The notes below the pieces were generated by a model. It was not told where the DNA came from. It made no database searches and worked only from the letters and a program-made list of their open reading frames with translations. From Burkholderia sp. OK233 (GTDB lineage Bacteria > Pseudomonadota > Gammaproteobacteria > Burkholderiales > Burkholderiaceae), in contig NZ_OCSR01000002.1 in assembly GCF_900230185.1 (NCBI RefSeq), positions 1,302,001 to 1,366,000 on the forward strand: DNA of 64,000 bases, written 5' to 3'. Position 1 is the first letter of the stretch, and every line of letters begins with the position of its first letter. A program made the position numbers and the translations under genes. Shown piece after piece: positions 1 through 7,959 of the stretch.

Positions 1-2
1 AC

Positions 3-383
3 CGCCATCCGTCGATCGAAAGCTTCCGTGATCTGCGCGTCGCCTTCAACGCGCTCGATCTGCGCCGCCTAACGCACAAGCTCGGCGGCGAAGCGCCGGC
101 CGCGATCGATCATGTCCTCGAAGACATACGCCAATATTTCGAAATGTGCATCGACCAGCGCGCGCGCCAACCGGTGCCCGAGCACCTGATGTCGTCGATC
201 GATGCAGCCGTGGCGCGCGTCACCGCACAAGGACTTGCCAATGCCGGTGCGCCGAGCCCGACCGCGCAAACCTCGGCGCGTAGATTGCGCGAGGCGCTGC
301 ACGCGCTGGTCGGCTTGCGTCTTTCGCTGTTTCCGGCCACGCTAATCACACCCACGCCGCCCGAACCGGAGGCCGCTGCCTGA
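3..383 (+). CDS. FUSC-family inner-membrane transporter, C-terminal end (AaeB-like), cut by window start
   Basis: This is the last 126 residues of a protein whose start lies before the window. The reading frame is open from base 3 to the TGA at 381-383. The visible part is a soluble, mostly helical tail containing a segment rich in Leu/Arg (LRRLTHKLGG) and the ending ALVGLRLSLFPA, which resembles the cytoplasmic end of FUSC-family proteins such as AaeB, exporters of hydroxylated aromatic acids. Identification rests mainly on context: a DUF1656 protein, an AaeA-like adaptor and an outer-membrane factor follow on the same strand, the usual order of this efflux operon in Burkholderiaceae. The membrane segments cannot be seen here. 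Confidence 0.7.
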   Translation, partial: RHPSIESFRDLRVAFNALDLRRLTHKLGGEAPAAIDHVLEDIRQYFEMCIDQRARQPVPEHLMSSIDAAVARVTAQGLANAGAPSPTAQTSARRLREALHALVGLRLSLFPATLITPTPPEPEAAA

Positions 384-428
384 TGTGCCCGTCCCGCAAC
401 CCAATCCTCTCCTTTGCCCGTTCCCGCG

Positions 429-638
429 ATGATCGGTGAAATCGATATCTTCGGCGTGTTCGTGCCGGCCGTGCTCGTGCTGATGTTGATCGCCTACCTG
501 ATCAACCTGGCCATTCGCACGGTGTTCGAACGCGTCGGCTTTTACCGCTTCGTCTGGCACCGTTCCATCTTCGATCTCGGCATCTATGTGCTGGTGCTGG
601 GCCTTGTCGTCGTCGTTTCGCACAGACTAATAACGTGA
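429..638 (+). CDS. DUF1656 small inner-membrane protein (AaeX-like)
   Basis: A protein of 69 residues with two hydrophobic segments (roughly residues 6-24 and 50-64) separated by a short charged loop with FERVGFYRFVWHRS, the typical shape of DUF1656. In the family it is encoded between the FUSC permease and the HlyD adaptor of aromatic-acid pumps; its exact role is unknown. I chose the ATG at 429; an in-frame TTG at 414 would add five residues and is less likely. Its stop overlaps the GTG start of the next gene by four bases, which implies translational coupling within the pump operon. Confidence 0.85.
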   Translation: MIGEIDIFGVFVPAVLVLMLIAYLINLAIRTVFERVGFYRFVWHRSIFDLGIYVLVLGLVVVVSHRLIT

Positions 639-1648
639 AAAAAACCTGGTTCTCCGTCGGTCAAATTCTGCTGACCCTGATCGTCGTCGTGGTTGCAGCC
701 TTCGTGCTGTGGAAACTGGTCGCCTACTACATGTTCGCGCCGTGGACTCGCGACGGCCATGTGCGCGCCGATGTGATCCAGGTCGCGCCGGATATCTCGG
801 GGCTGATCTCATCGGTCGAGGTGGTGGACAACCAGCAGGTCAAACAAGGCCAGGTGCTGTTCGTGATCGATCAGGCCCGCTATGCGCTCGCACTGCGCCA
901 GGCGCAGGCCACCGCGCAGCAACGCCGCGCCACCCTCGATCAGGCGCGCCGCGAAGATGCGCGCAATCGCCAGCTCGGCAACCTGGTTGCGGCGGAAGTC
1001 GCCGAAGAAAGCCGCTCGCGTGTTGAAACAGCGGAAGCCGCGCTCGCGGATGCGAACGTCGCGATCGATACCGCCAGGCTCAATCTGCAACGCACTACCA
1101 TCGTAAGTCCGGTCGACGGTTATCTGAACGACCGCGCACCGCGTACCGGCGAATTCGTCTCGGCGGGCCGTGCGGTGCTGGCGGTGGTGGATATGCATTC
1201 GTTCCGCGTCGACGGTTATTTCGAAGAAACCAAGCTGCGCGGCATCGACATCGGCCAGCGGGTCGACATCCAGGTGATGGGCGAGCCGAACGTGCTGCGC
1301 GGTCATGTGCAAAGCATCGTCGCGGGGATTGAAGACCGCGACCGCACGCAAGGGTCGAATCTGCTGCCGAACGTGAACCCGGCGTTCAGCTGGGTGCGGC
1401 TCGCGCAACGGATTCCGGTGCGCGTTGCGCTCGACGAGGTGCCTGCCGACTTCCGCATGATCGCTGGTCGCACCGCGACGGTGTCAGTGCGCGATCTGTC
1501 GCCGACAGGCAAGCAGCGTCCGGCTGCTGGCGCTTCGGGTACGGTGGATGCATCGGCGGCTTCGGCTGCGTCTGCTGTTCCGGCTGCCTCCGCTGCTTCT
1601 ACTGCGCAACCGGCATCTGCTGCCGTCATGTCGGGCGCATCGCAATGA
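635..1648 (+). CDS. HlyD-family periplasmic adaptor of aromatic-acid efflux pump (AaeA-like)
   Basis: A membrane-fusion adaptor of 337 residues. One transmembrane segment lies near residues 9-31 (ILLTLIVVVVAAFVLWKLV), followed by the lipoyl-like half DVIQVAPDISGLISSVEV, a coiled-coil hairpin (about residues 85-155) and the second lipoyl half IVSPVDGYLNDRAPRTGEFV. It should link the FUSC permease to the outer-membrane channel encoded next. It starts with GTG and overlaps DUF1656 by four bases; its stop overlaps the next ATG by four bases. The last 45 residues are an odd Ala/Ser-rich tail after the conserved core, probably a disordered linker. Family assignment is firm, substrate is inferred from context. 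Confidence 0.88.
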   Translation: MKKTWFSVGQILLTLIVVVVAAFVLWKLVAYYMFAPWTRDGHVRADVIQVAPDISGLISSVEVVDNQQVKQGQVLFVIDQARYALALRQAQATAQQRRATLDQARREDARNRQLGNLVAAEVAEESRSRVETAEAALADANVAIDTARLNLQRTTIVSPVDGYLNDRAPRTGEFVSAGRAVLAVVDMHSFRVDGYFEETKLRGIDIGQRVDIQVMGEPNVLRGHVQSIVAGIEDRDRTQGSNLLPNVNPAFSWVRLAQRIPVRVALDEVPADFRMIAGRTATVSVRDLSPTGKQRPAAGASGTVDASAASAASAVPAASAASTAQPASAAVMSGASQ

Positions 1649-3180
1649 AGCTGTCGCGCGCCCTTCCCCTATTGCCGCTGCTGCCACTATTGCCGTTGAG
1701 CGTCGCGCTCAACGGCTGCGTGAATGTCGGCCCCGATTATTCGCTGCCGAAGCAGGCGCTGGTCAACGCCCCGCTCGCCAATGCGCCGATCGAGGGCGCC
1801 GATGCCAAACTGACCACGCGGCGCGACGTGCCTGCGGTCTGGTGGAAGCTCTACGACGATCCCGTGCTGAACAACCTCGTCGACCAAGCGCTGCAATCGA
1901 ATACCGACTTGCGCGTCGCGGCGGCCAATCTCGCGCGCTCACGTGAAGCGTTGGGTGTCGCGCAGGCGCAGGGCGGCTTCTCCGGGAAAACGTCGGCGGT
2001 CGTCGAGCGGGCGCAGGAATCGGCCGAACAGTATCTGCTCTTCAACAAACTACCGGTCGCTAACGAAGGCGATATCGGCATCAGCATCTCGTACGAAATC
2101 GATCTGTTCGGCAAGCTGCGGCGCGGTGTCGAGGCGGCGGCGGCGGATACGGAATCCGTGCAGGTGGCCGGCGATCTCGCGCGGATCACGGTGGTCGCGG
2201 ATGTGGTGCGTTCTTACGTCGAGCAATGCTCGGCCGCCGAGGAACTCAGGATCGCGCAGCAGTCGCTGACATTGCAGAAGCAACGTGTGGACGTGTCGCG
2301 CCGATTGCGCGACGCCGGCCGCGGCAATCAGCCCGATGTGACGCGCGGGCAGACCCAGGTCGATACGTTGGCCGCGGATATTCCACGCTACACCGCGCGC
2401 CGCCAGATCGCGCAATACCGGCTCGCGGCGCTGCTCGCACGCGCACCATCCGACTTGCCGCCAGCCGTGCTGGCCTGCAGCACGCTGCCGCAGATCCGTC
2501 AGCCGATTCCGGTCGGCGACGGCGCCGCGCTGCTCAAGCGCCGCCCGGACGTGCGCGAGGCCGAGCGTCAACTGGCAGCATCGACGGCGCGCATCGGCGT
2601 CGCGACGGGCGCGTTGTATCCGACGGTGAGCATCGGTGCGTCGGCGGGTTTGACGGGGATTCTGGAGGACCTCGGCACCTCGCCGACGGCACGCTGGGCC
2701 TTCGGCCCGCTGATCAGCTGGACCTTCCCCACGAATGGCGCGCGGGGCCGTGTGCGTGAAGCGCAAGCGTCAAGCAACGTTGCATTGGCAAAGTTCGACG
2801 GCGTGGTGCTGACGGCGTTGCGCGAAACCGAAACAAGCCTTGCGACCTATGCGTCCGACTATGCCCGCGCCAACGCCTTGCGTGCCGCGTTGAAGTCGGC
2901 CACCCAGTCCGCGGATGAGACGCATCGCTTGTATCGCGCCGGACGCGAGTCGTTTATTTCGGATCTGGATGCAACCCGCACGCTGACTTCGACGAAGTCT
3001 CAGGTTGCGGCAGCGGAAGGTCAGGTGGCGATCGATCAGGTCAACCTGTTCCTCGCGCTCGGCGGTGGGTGGGAGACTGATGCGCAGACTGCGCCTGGGA
3101 CGGCGGTTTCTAACGCTGCGACTCCTGCTGCTGCACCGGCGAAAGCCGCCATGCCGACGGCGGCTACCAAAGCGCCCTAA
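1645..3180 (+). CDS. Outer-membrane efflux lipoprotein, NodT/OprM type (pump 1)
   Basis: A TolC-like outer-membrane factor of 511 residues. The N-terminus is a lipoprotein signal ending in the lipobox LNGC, with Cys25 as lipidation site, followed by the family hallmark VNVGPDYSLP. Two repeated helical halves follow, including the typical second-half motif LLKRRPDVREAERQLAAS. It supplies the exit duct for the AaeAB-like pump upstream, with which it is translationally coupled (ATGA overlap at 1645-1648). The final 35 residues are an Ala/Pro/Thr-rich extension, like the tail of the adaptor before it. No hairpin is obvious just after the stop. Confidence 0.9.
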   Translation: MKLSRALPLLPLLPLLPLSVALNGCVNVGPDYSLPKQALVNAPLANAPIEGADAKLTTRRDVPAVWWKLYDDPVLNNLVDQALQSNTDLRVAAANLARSREALGVAQAQGGFSGKTSAVVERAQESAEQYLLFNKLPVANEGDIGISISYEIDLFGKLRRGVEAAAADTESVQVAGDLARITVVADVVRSYVEQCSAAEELRIAQQSLTLQKQRVDVSRRLRDAGRGNQPDVTRGQTQVDTLAADIPRYTARRQIAQYRLAALLARAPSDLPPAVLACSTLPQIRQPIPVGDGAALLKRRPDVREAERQLAASTARIGVATGALYPTVSIGASAGLTGILEDLGTSPTARWAFGPLISWTFPTNGARGRVREAQASSNVALAKFDGVVLTALRETETSLATYASDYARANALRAALKSATQSADETHRLYRAGRESFISDLDATRTLTSTKSQVAAAEGQVAIDQVNLFLALGGGWETDAQTAPGTAVSNAATPAAAPAKAAMPTAATKAP

Positions 3181-3287
3181 CCCTCCCGCCTCGTCTCATC
3201 CGGGTAAATCGCTATTATTGACAAGCTTTCTTTTACCTTTCAATTCAGGTTAAATACGAGCCTCAACATCACGTTACGGGGTCACGT

Positions 3288-3380
3288 ATGTCGCAATTCA
3301 TGCAAGGCGCAGCCACGCTGGGCGGTTGTATCGGCGTTTTCACGGTTGTGGTGGCGGTCGTGGAGATGCTGGCGAATTAA
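3288..3380 (+). CDS. Possible 30-residue small membrane protein
   Basis: A short frame from ATG at 3288 to TAA at 3378-3380 would encode 30 residues with a hydrophobic stretch GGCIGVFTVVVAVVEML, long enough to span the membrane. It lies alone between the pump operon and the convergent molybdenum hydroxylase genes. There is no clear ribosome site; ACGGGG about ten bases upstream is the best candidate. I do not recognise the family, and it could be a chance frame. Confidence 0.3.
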   Translation: MSQFMQGAATLGGCIGVFTVVVAVVEMLAN

Positions 3381-3437
3381 GCCCGCTGGGCCCGTGATCG
3401 GCTCACCCAGGCGTCTCTGTCTGCGGTGATGCCGGCC

Positions 3438-3899
3438 TTAAGCGGGCGGCCGTTTCGCAGCCGCCTGGTGAATCGCCGCCCTTACCCTCGGATACGTGCC
3501 GCAACGGCACACGATGTTGGACATCGCCGCGTCGATGTCCGCATCGGTGGGATTGGGTTTCTGCTTGAGCAGCGCGCAGGCCGCCATCAGCTGCGCGCTC
3601 TGGCAATATCCGCACTGCACCACGTCAAGATCGATCCACGCCGCTTTTAGCGCCTGCGCTTCGGCGCCCTGCACGCCTTCAATAGTCGTGATCTTCTGCG
3701 AGTGCAAGCTCGACATAGGTGTCTGGCAGGCAAGGCCCGCCTTGCCGTCCAGATGGATCGTGCACGCACCGCAAATGCCCACGCCGCAGCCGAACTTGGT
3801 TCCGGTCATGCCGAGGTCGCAGCGCAGCACCCACAGAAGCGGCATATCCGGTTCAGCTTGCACAGCAACCGCCCGGCCGTTGATGTTTAGCGATCCCAT
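3438..3899 (-). CDS. [2Fe-2S] small subunit of a molybdenum hydroxylase (isoquinoline 1-oxidoreductase alpha-like)
   Basis: A protein of 153 residues carrying two iron-sulfur clusters that pass electrons from the molybdenum subunit. The plant-type ferredoxin cluster uses Cys38, Cys43, Cys46 and Cys58 (CGVGICGAC); the second, helical cluster uses Cys96, Cys99, Cys131 and Cys133 (CGYC and CRC). This is the layout of IorA and of xanthine-dehydrogenase-type small subunits. I start it at the ATG at 3899 (MGSLNINGR) rather than at an in-frame start at 3932, which would run into the upstream gene. It lies 25 bases downstream of the large subunit and is surely cotranscribed. Confidence 0.9.
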   Translation of the reverse strand: MGSLNINGRAVAVQAEPDMPLLWVLRCDLGMTGTKFGCGVGICGACTIHLDGKAGLACQTPMSSLHSQKITTIEGVQGAEAQALKAAWIDLDVVQCGYCQSAQLMAACALLKQKPNPTDADIDAAMSNIVCRCGTYPRVRAAIHQAAAKRPPA

Positions 3900-3924
3900 G
3901 TTTTCTCCGTCAATCTGAAGCGTT

Positions 3925-6198
3925 TCACGCAAGCCTCAACGGCAACGCGCGCAAGCGCTGGCCGGTCAGCGCGAACACCGCGTTGGCTACTACCGGCGCA
4001 ACCGGCGGCACGCCCGGTTCGCCGACGCCCTGCGGGTGCATCTGGCTTGGCATGATGTCGACTTCGATCACCGGACAATCCTTCATCCGCACGACCGGGA
4101 AATCGACGAAGTTCTTCTGCGCCACCTGACCGCCGACGATGGTGATCTCGTCCTGCAACGCAGTCGAGAGGCCGAATACGATGCCGCCCTCCATCTGCTG
4201 ACGAATCAGGTTTGGGTTCACCGGCAGTCCACAGTCGATCACGCAGACCACCCGATGCACGCGAATCTGCTTGTTCGGGCCGACCGATACTTCCGCCACC
4301 TGCGCGACGACACTTCCGAACGCTTCGTGCAGCGCGACGCCACGTGCCCGCTTTATGCCATCGGCGGCATGCGCCATGGGATGTCCCCAATCCGATAAAG
4401 CGGCAACGCGCCTTAACACCGCCAGATGGCGCGGATGCTGCACGAGCAGCGACGCGCGAAACGCGATCGGGTCCTGACCGGCGGCTACGGCGAGTTCGTC
4501 GGTAAAACCCTCGGTGAAAAACGCCTGATGCGAATGGCCGACCGAGCGCCAGAATCCAATTGGGATCGGTAATTCGACGATCTTGTGCGCCACGCGCGCA
4601 GTGGGCCATTCGTAGGGCTGATCGAACGCGCCCTCGCAAGTGGTCTTGTCGATGGGAATGCGCGGCACGCCGTAGTAACGCGCAAGCGACTCCGGCACGA
4701 TCGCCTGACTCGCTGAAGTGGCATGCCACGCGACGAGCTTGCCGTCTTTGTCGAGACCGGCCTTGAGGCGCGATATGCACGCCGGGCGATAGAAGTCGTG
4801 GGTGAAATCCTGCGCACGCGACCAGATTGTTTGCACCGGACGACCACTTCCCTCCCGCGCAATCGCGGCGGCCTGCGCGATGAAATCGAGTTCGAGACGG
4901 CGCCCGAAAGCGCCGCCGAGCAGTTGCGTTTGCACGTCTACCTTGTCGGCGTCGATGTCCAGCACTTTCGCGACGTGCTGCCTTGCGAGTGCCGGCATTT
5001 GCGTCGAGACCCAAACGGTGGCCGCGCCGTCGGCGACCTGCACCGTGCAATTCACCGGTTCGACCGCGCCATGTGCGAGATACGGTGCGTGGTACTCGGC
5101 GCTGATCGTTCGCGCTGCGCCGCTCAATGCGGCGTCGACGTCACCGCGATGGTAGTAGGCGTGGCCGTCGCTGTCGTCGTCCAGCGCTTGCGCGAGCTGG
5201 GTGTCCACGTTTGCGCTCGACAGATTGGCTGCGGCGCCGTCATTCCACACCACGTTGATGGCGCTGACCGCGTTCATCGCGCGAAACGCGTTGTCGGCGA
5301 TGACCGCGACGCCGCCGCTGCCACCTGCGTAGGGCGCCAACGCGAAGGCCTTGATGAAACCCGGCATGTTCCTGGCAGGCGAGGCGTCGAAATGCGCCAC
5401 CGTGCCGCCCAGCGTGGGACACATGACCACGCTCGCATAGATAAGACCGTCCGGCAGCGCGTCAATGCCGAAGCGCGCCGTGCCGTTGATTTTCGACGCG
5501 GCTTCGATACGTCGCATCGGTTTGCCGATCAGTTTGAACTCAGCGGGATCTTTCAGCGCGACCTTGCGTGGCAGCGGTTGCTGTGCGGCCATCGCGGACA
5601 GTTCGCCGAAGCTCGCCTTGTGGCCTGCTGCGTGCCGTACGTAGCCGCCTTCCGTACGGCATTCGCCGGGTGGCACCTTCCATTGCGCAGCCGCCGCGCC
5701 GATCAGCATCGCGCGCGCCGAGGCGCCGGCTTCACGCATCGGCGTCCATAGATCGTTCATGCTCGATGAACCGCCCGTCATCATCGTGCCGGCGTCGCGC
5801 ACCAGCTTGCGGGTCATCCAGACCGTGGCGCGCTTGACCGCGCTGTCGTCGTCCGGGCGAAACGGCAGATCGTCAACGATGTTCTGCACGCTGTTGTAGA
5901 TCTTGTCGATCGGCGAGTTTTCCACTCGAACCTGCGACCAGTCGGCGTCGAGTTCTTCGGCCAGCAGCATCGCAAGGCCGGTGTGGATACCCTGCCCCAT
6001 TTCCGCTTTGCACACCACGATCGTCACGGTGTTGTCCGCGGCGATTTTGACCCAGCCGTTGAGCGCGACCTGGTTGCCTTCCGCTGGCAGTGGCGTGGAG
6101 GGAGTCAGGCGTTGGCCCGGCGGCAGCACCGACCAGCCGACCAGCAGCACGCCGAGCGCACCGGCGCCGCCTAGCAGGAAGGTTCTGCGCTTTAACAT
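3925..6198 (-). CDS. Molybdopterin-binding large subunit of a molybdenum hydroxylase (isoquinoline 1-oxidoreductase beta-like)
   Basis: A protein of 757 residues, the usual length for IorB-type subunits. It begins with a twin-arginine signal (KRRTFLLGG, then a hydrophobic run), so the folded enzyme with its small subunit is likely exported to the periplasm. The body shows xanthine-dehydrogenase-type segments such as GQGIHTGLAMLLAEEL, LGGAFGRR and, near the end, GVGEPGVPP, which holds the Glu thought to be the catalytic base in this superfamily. Substrate could be an N-heterocycle or an aldehyde; sequence alone does not decide. No cytochrome c subunit or Mo-cofactor maturation gene lies next to it, which is unusual for periplasmic members. 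Confidence 0.87.
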   Translation of the reverse strand: MLKRRTFLLGGAGALGVLLVGWSVLPPGQRLTPSTPLPAEGNQVALNGWVKIAADNTVTIVVCKAEMGQGIHTGLAMLLAEELDADWSQVRVENSPIDKIYNSVQNIVDDLPFRPDDDSAVKRATVWMTRKLVRDAGTMMTGGSSSMNDLWTPMREAGASARAMLIGAAAAQWKVPPGECRTEGGYVRHAAGHKASFGELSAMAAQQPLPRKVALKDPAEFKLIGKPMRRIEAASKINGTARFGIDALPDGLIYASVVMCPTLGGTVAHFDASPARNMPGFIKAFALAPYAGGSGGVAVIADNAFRAMNAVSAINVVWNDGAAANLSSANVDTQLAQALDDDSDGHAYYHRGDVDAALSGAARTISAEYHAPYLAHGAVEPVNCTVQVADGAATVWVSTQMPALARQHVAKVLDIDADKVDVQTQLLGGAFGRRLELDFIAQAAAIAREGSGRPVQTIWSRAQDFTHDFYRPACISRLKAGLDKDGKLVAWHATSASQAIVPESLARYYGVPRIPIDKTTCEGAFDQPYEWPTARVAHKIVELPIPIGFWRSVGHSHQAFFTEGFTDELAVAAGQDPIAFRASLLVQHPRHLAVLRRVAALSDWGHPMAHAADGIKRARGVALHEAFGSVVAQVAEVSVGPNKQIRVHRVVCVIDCGLPVNPNLIRQQMEGGIVFGLSTALQDEITIVGGQVAQKNFVDFPVVRMKDCPVIEVDIMPSQMHPQGVGEPGVPPVAPVVANAVFALTGQRLRALPLRLA

Positions 6199-6532
6199 CG
6201 TATGGCTCGATCAGCTTGCACGGTGGCGGGGACGCTATGAAAGCGCGGGCTGGCGCGGGAGTTTGTTTCGTCGGAACAGTAGTAAGACGGGAGAGTGGGT
6301 GGGGGACTGAAAGCTAACGGGTTTCAGCCGAGCTGCACAATGCTGGTTGATGCCCATCGAGGAAAGGGCGCATGCAAGCCGTGTGTCAGTTCATTAAATG
6401 TTATTCGTCGCGTGGTGGCACGCTGCAGCGCAACTGGCTTGAGCGGCGGAAAAATGCGGAAGGTGGCGGATTTTTGCTAACTGCGCGAGTCGCTGATTAC
6501 ATTTCTAAACAAATTGCCGTCCGCTCTCGCGC
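6199..6532. other. Intergenic stretch upstream of iorB-like gene and HigA-like locus
   Basis: About 330 bases with no convincing gene in any frame. It should hold the leftward promoter of the molybdenum hydroxylase operon and a rightward promoter for the antitoxin locus. A weak inverted repeat, CTGAAA/TTTCAG at 6307-6312 and 6322-6327, is the only symmetric feature I noted. Base composition near 6390-6520 is less GC-rich than in neighbouring genes. Confidence 0.4.
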
Positions 6533-6622
6533 ATGATTGGAGCAGAGCTAAAGAGCCCTGCGGCCCCCAGCAAAGCAGAACTGGATCTAGCCAAAGCGCA
6601 ATCGGGAATTGAAAGAGGTTAA
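6533..6622 (+). pseudogene. Possible 3' stub of a HigB/Gp49-like toxin gene
   Basis: A frame of 29 codons (MIGAELKSPAAPSKAELDLA and on, ending GIERG) stops three bases before the antitoxin ATG. The ending with AELDLAK resembles the C-terminal helix of Gp49/HigB-type toxins, which often ends shortly before an antitoxin of this kind. An in-frame TAA at 6506-6508 lies just upstream, and no toxin core can be read in any frame before it. I infer that the toxin gene has decayed to a stub; a chance short frame is the alternative. Confidence 0.35.
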
Positions 6623-6625
6623 GCC

Positions 6626-6934
6626 ATGAGCAGTCAAACATTTTCCAGCGTCTGGGACGCCATCGAAGACACTCCAGAACAGGCGCAAGACATGATGCTT
6701 CGATCGGCCTTAATGATGGCGCTCAAGGACCATAGCATCCGTGCCGGAATGAGCCAGGCAGATGCTGCCAAGCATTTCTGCGTCACTCAGCGGTGTGTGT
6801 CCGACCTCATGCGCGGCAAGATCAATCTGTTCTCGCTCGATGCATTGATCAATATGGCGGTCGCGGCGAACCTGCGCATCGAGAGTAAAGCTGGAACACG
6901 ATCTTGTCCGTCAAGGCCGCATAGTTGTCGCTAG
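6626..6934 (+). CDS. HigA-like antitoxin, XRE-type helix-turn-helix protein
   Basis: A protein of 102 residues that follows the pattern of XRE antitoxins paired with Gp49/RelE-like toxins: an N-terminal SVWDAIEDTPEQA block, then a helix-turn-helix around residues 40-65 (MSQADAAKHFCVTQRCVSDL) and RGKINLFSLDALINM. It should bind DNA and, in an intact locus, neutralise the toxin. No intact toxin gene is present here. After RIES near residue 85 the tail (KAGTRSCPSRPHSCR) does not resemble the short family ending, which suggests a late frameshift or altered terminus. A ribosome site (AGAGG) precedes the ATG. Confidence 0.8.
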   Translation: MSSQTFSSVWDAIEDTPEQAQDMMLRSALMMALKDHSIRAGMSQADAAKHFCVTQRCVSDLMRGKINLFSLDALINMAVAANLRIESKAGTRSCPSRPHSCR

Positions 6935-6971
6935 ATGCCCGGGTGCTAAATACAACCAAACGCCTCCGAAT

Positions 6972-7859
6972 TCACCCGCCCTCCCGAATCATCTCGATCA
7001 ACGCCCGCAGTCCCGCCGGCACATGACGTCGCCCCGGATAGTAAAGGCACAGCCCGTCAAACGCCGGCGTCCAATCCTCCAACACACGCTGCAGCGTGCC
7101 CGCTTCCAGATCCGCCGCCACGTTCCATCCGGTCATATACGCCAGTCCGAATCCCTCGCGGGCCGCCTCCATTATGAGCAACGGTTCATCGAGCGTCAGC
7201 ATGCCCTGCACATCCACGCTGAAAGCCTCGCCGCGTCGCTCGAACTCCCAGTGATAAATACGTCCGCTCGGCATGCGCATCCGGATACAACGTTGTGCGC
7301 GCAGATCGTCCGGTGTGCGCGGCTTCGGATTTTCGGCGAAATAGGCGGGACTCCCAACGACTGCAAAACGCTGCGGCCGGTTGAACGGCACGGCGATCAT
7401 GTCCTGCGGCACAATCTCAGCCAACCGAATGCCGGCGTCAAAGCCCTCAACCACGATGTCGATCATGCGGCCCTCGGTGACGAGATCCAGTTTCATCTCC
7501 GGATAACGCCGTAGGTATTCCAGCAGCAAGGGCATCACTTGCCGCGCCGCGCCCGTCGATGTGTTGATGCGCAGCGTGCCAGCGGGCGTGTCGCGATAGC
7601 TGCCGGCCTGCTCGATGGCCACGCGGATGGTCGACAACGCTGGCGCCACACTGTCGACGAATTGCGCACCCGCTTCGGACAACGACACGCTGCGTGTTGT
7701 TCGATTAAAGAGCCGCACGCCGATGCGTGCCTCCAACGCCGCGATCGCATGGCTCAGCGCCGATGTCGACACGCCAAGTTCCGTCGCCGCTGCGCGGAAG
7801 CTGCGATGGCGCGCCACCGCGAGCACGCCTTCCAGTTCGCTTAAACCGGGCGTCTTCAT
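6972..7859 (-). CDS. LysR-family transcriptional regulator (CrgA-like)
   Basis: A regulator of 295 residues with the N-terminal winged helix-turn-helix (RSFRAAATELGVSTSALSHA, about residues 19-38; ARIGVRLFNRTTRSVSLSEAG follows) and a C-terminal ligand-binding domain. It is divergent from the aldehyde dehydrogenase gene that begins 100 bases away, the classic arrangement for a LysR regulator and its target. An inverted repeat at 7878-7893 in the shared gap is a likely binding site. The inducer is unknown; an aldehyde or the precursor of one would fit. Confidence 0.9.
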   Translation of the reverse strand: MKTPGLSELEGVLAVARHRSFRAAATELGVSTSALSHAIAALEARIGVRLFNRTTRSVSLSEAGAQFVDSVAPALSTIRVAIEQAGSYRDTPAGTLRINTSTGAARQVMPLLLEYLRRYPEMKLDLVTEGRMIDIVVEGFDAGIRLAEIVPQDMIAVPFNRPQRFAVVGSPAYFAENPKPRTPDDLRAQRCIRMRMPSGRIYHWEFERRGEAFSVDVQGMLTLDEPLLIMEAAREGFGLAYMTGWNVAADLEAGTLQRVLEDWTPAFDGLCLYYPGRRHVPAGLRALIEMIREGG

Positions 7860-7877
7860 TATCCCATCCTGCTCAAT

Positions 7878-7893
7878 TAATCATCCTTGATTA
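7878..7893. promoter_or_regulatory. Likely LysR operator between lysR and aldehyde dehydrogenase genes
   Basis: A perfect inverted repeat TAATCA-TCCT-TGATTA lies in the 100-base divergent gap, 19 bases from the LysR start. Size, AT content and position fit a LysR recognition site that controls both genes. Confidence 0.5.
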
Positions 7894-7959
7894 TATGGCT
7901 AGTCGGCTTAATCCATTGAGCCTATCTTTGAGGCAACAACTTCTTGGGTAGGAGCTTTC

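Noticed and set aside
414..428. TTG start for the DUF1656 gene
   Set aside because: The ATG at 429 gives the usual family N-terminus directly before the first membrane segment.
4723..5751. A 342-codon open frame on the plus strand inside the molybdenum hydroxylase gene
   Set aside because: It lies wholly antisense to a gene with clear domains, is rich in Arg/His as expected for a GC-rich shadow frame, and shows no motif.
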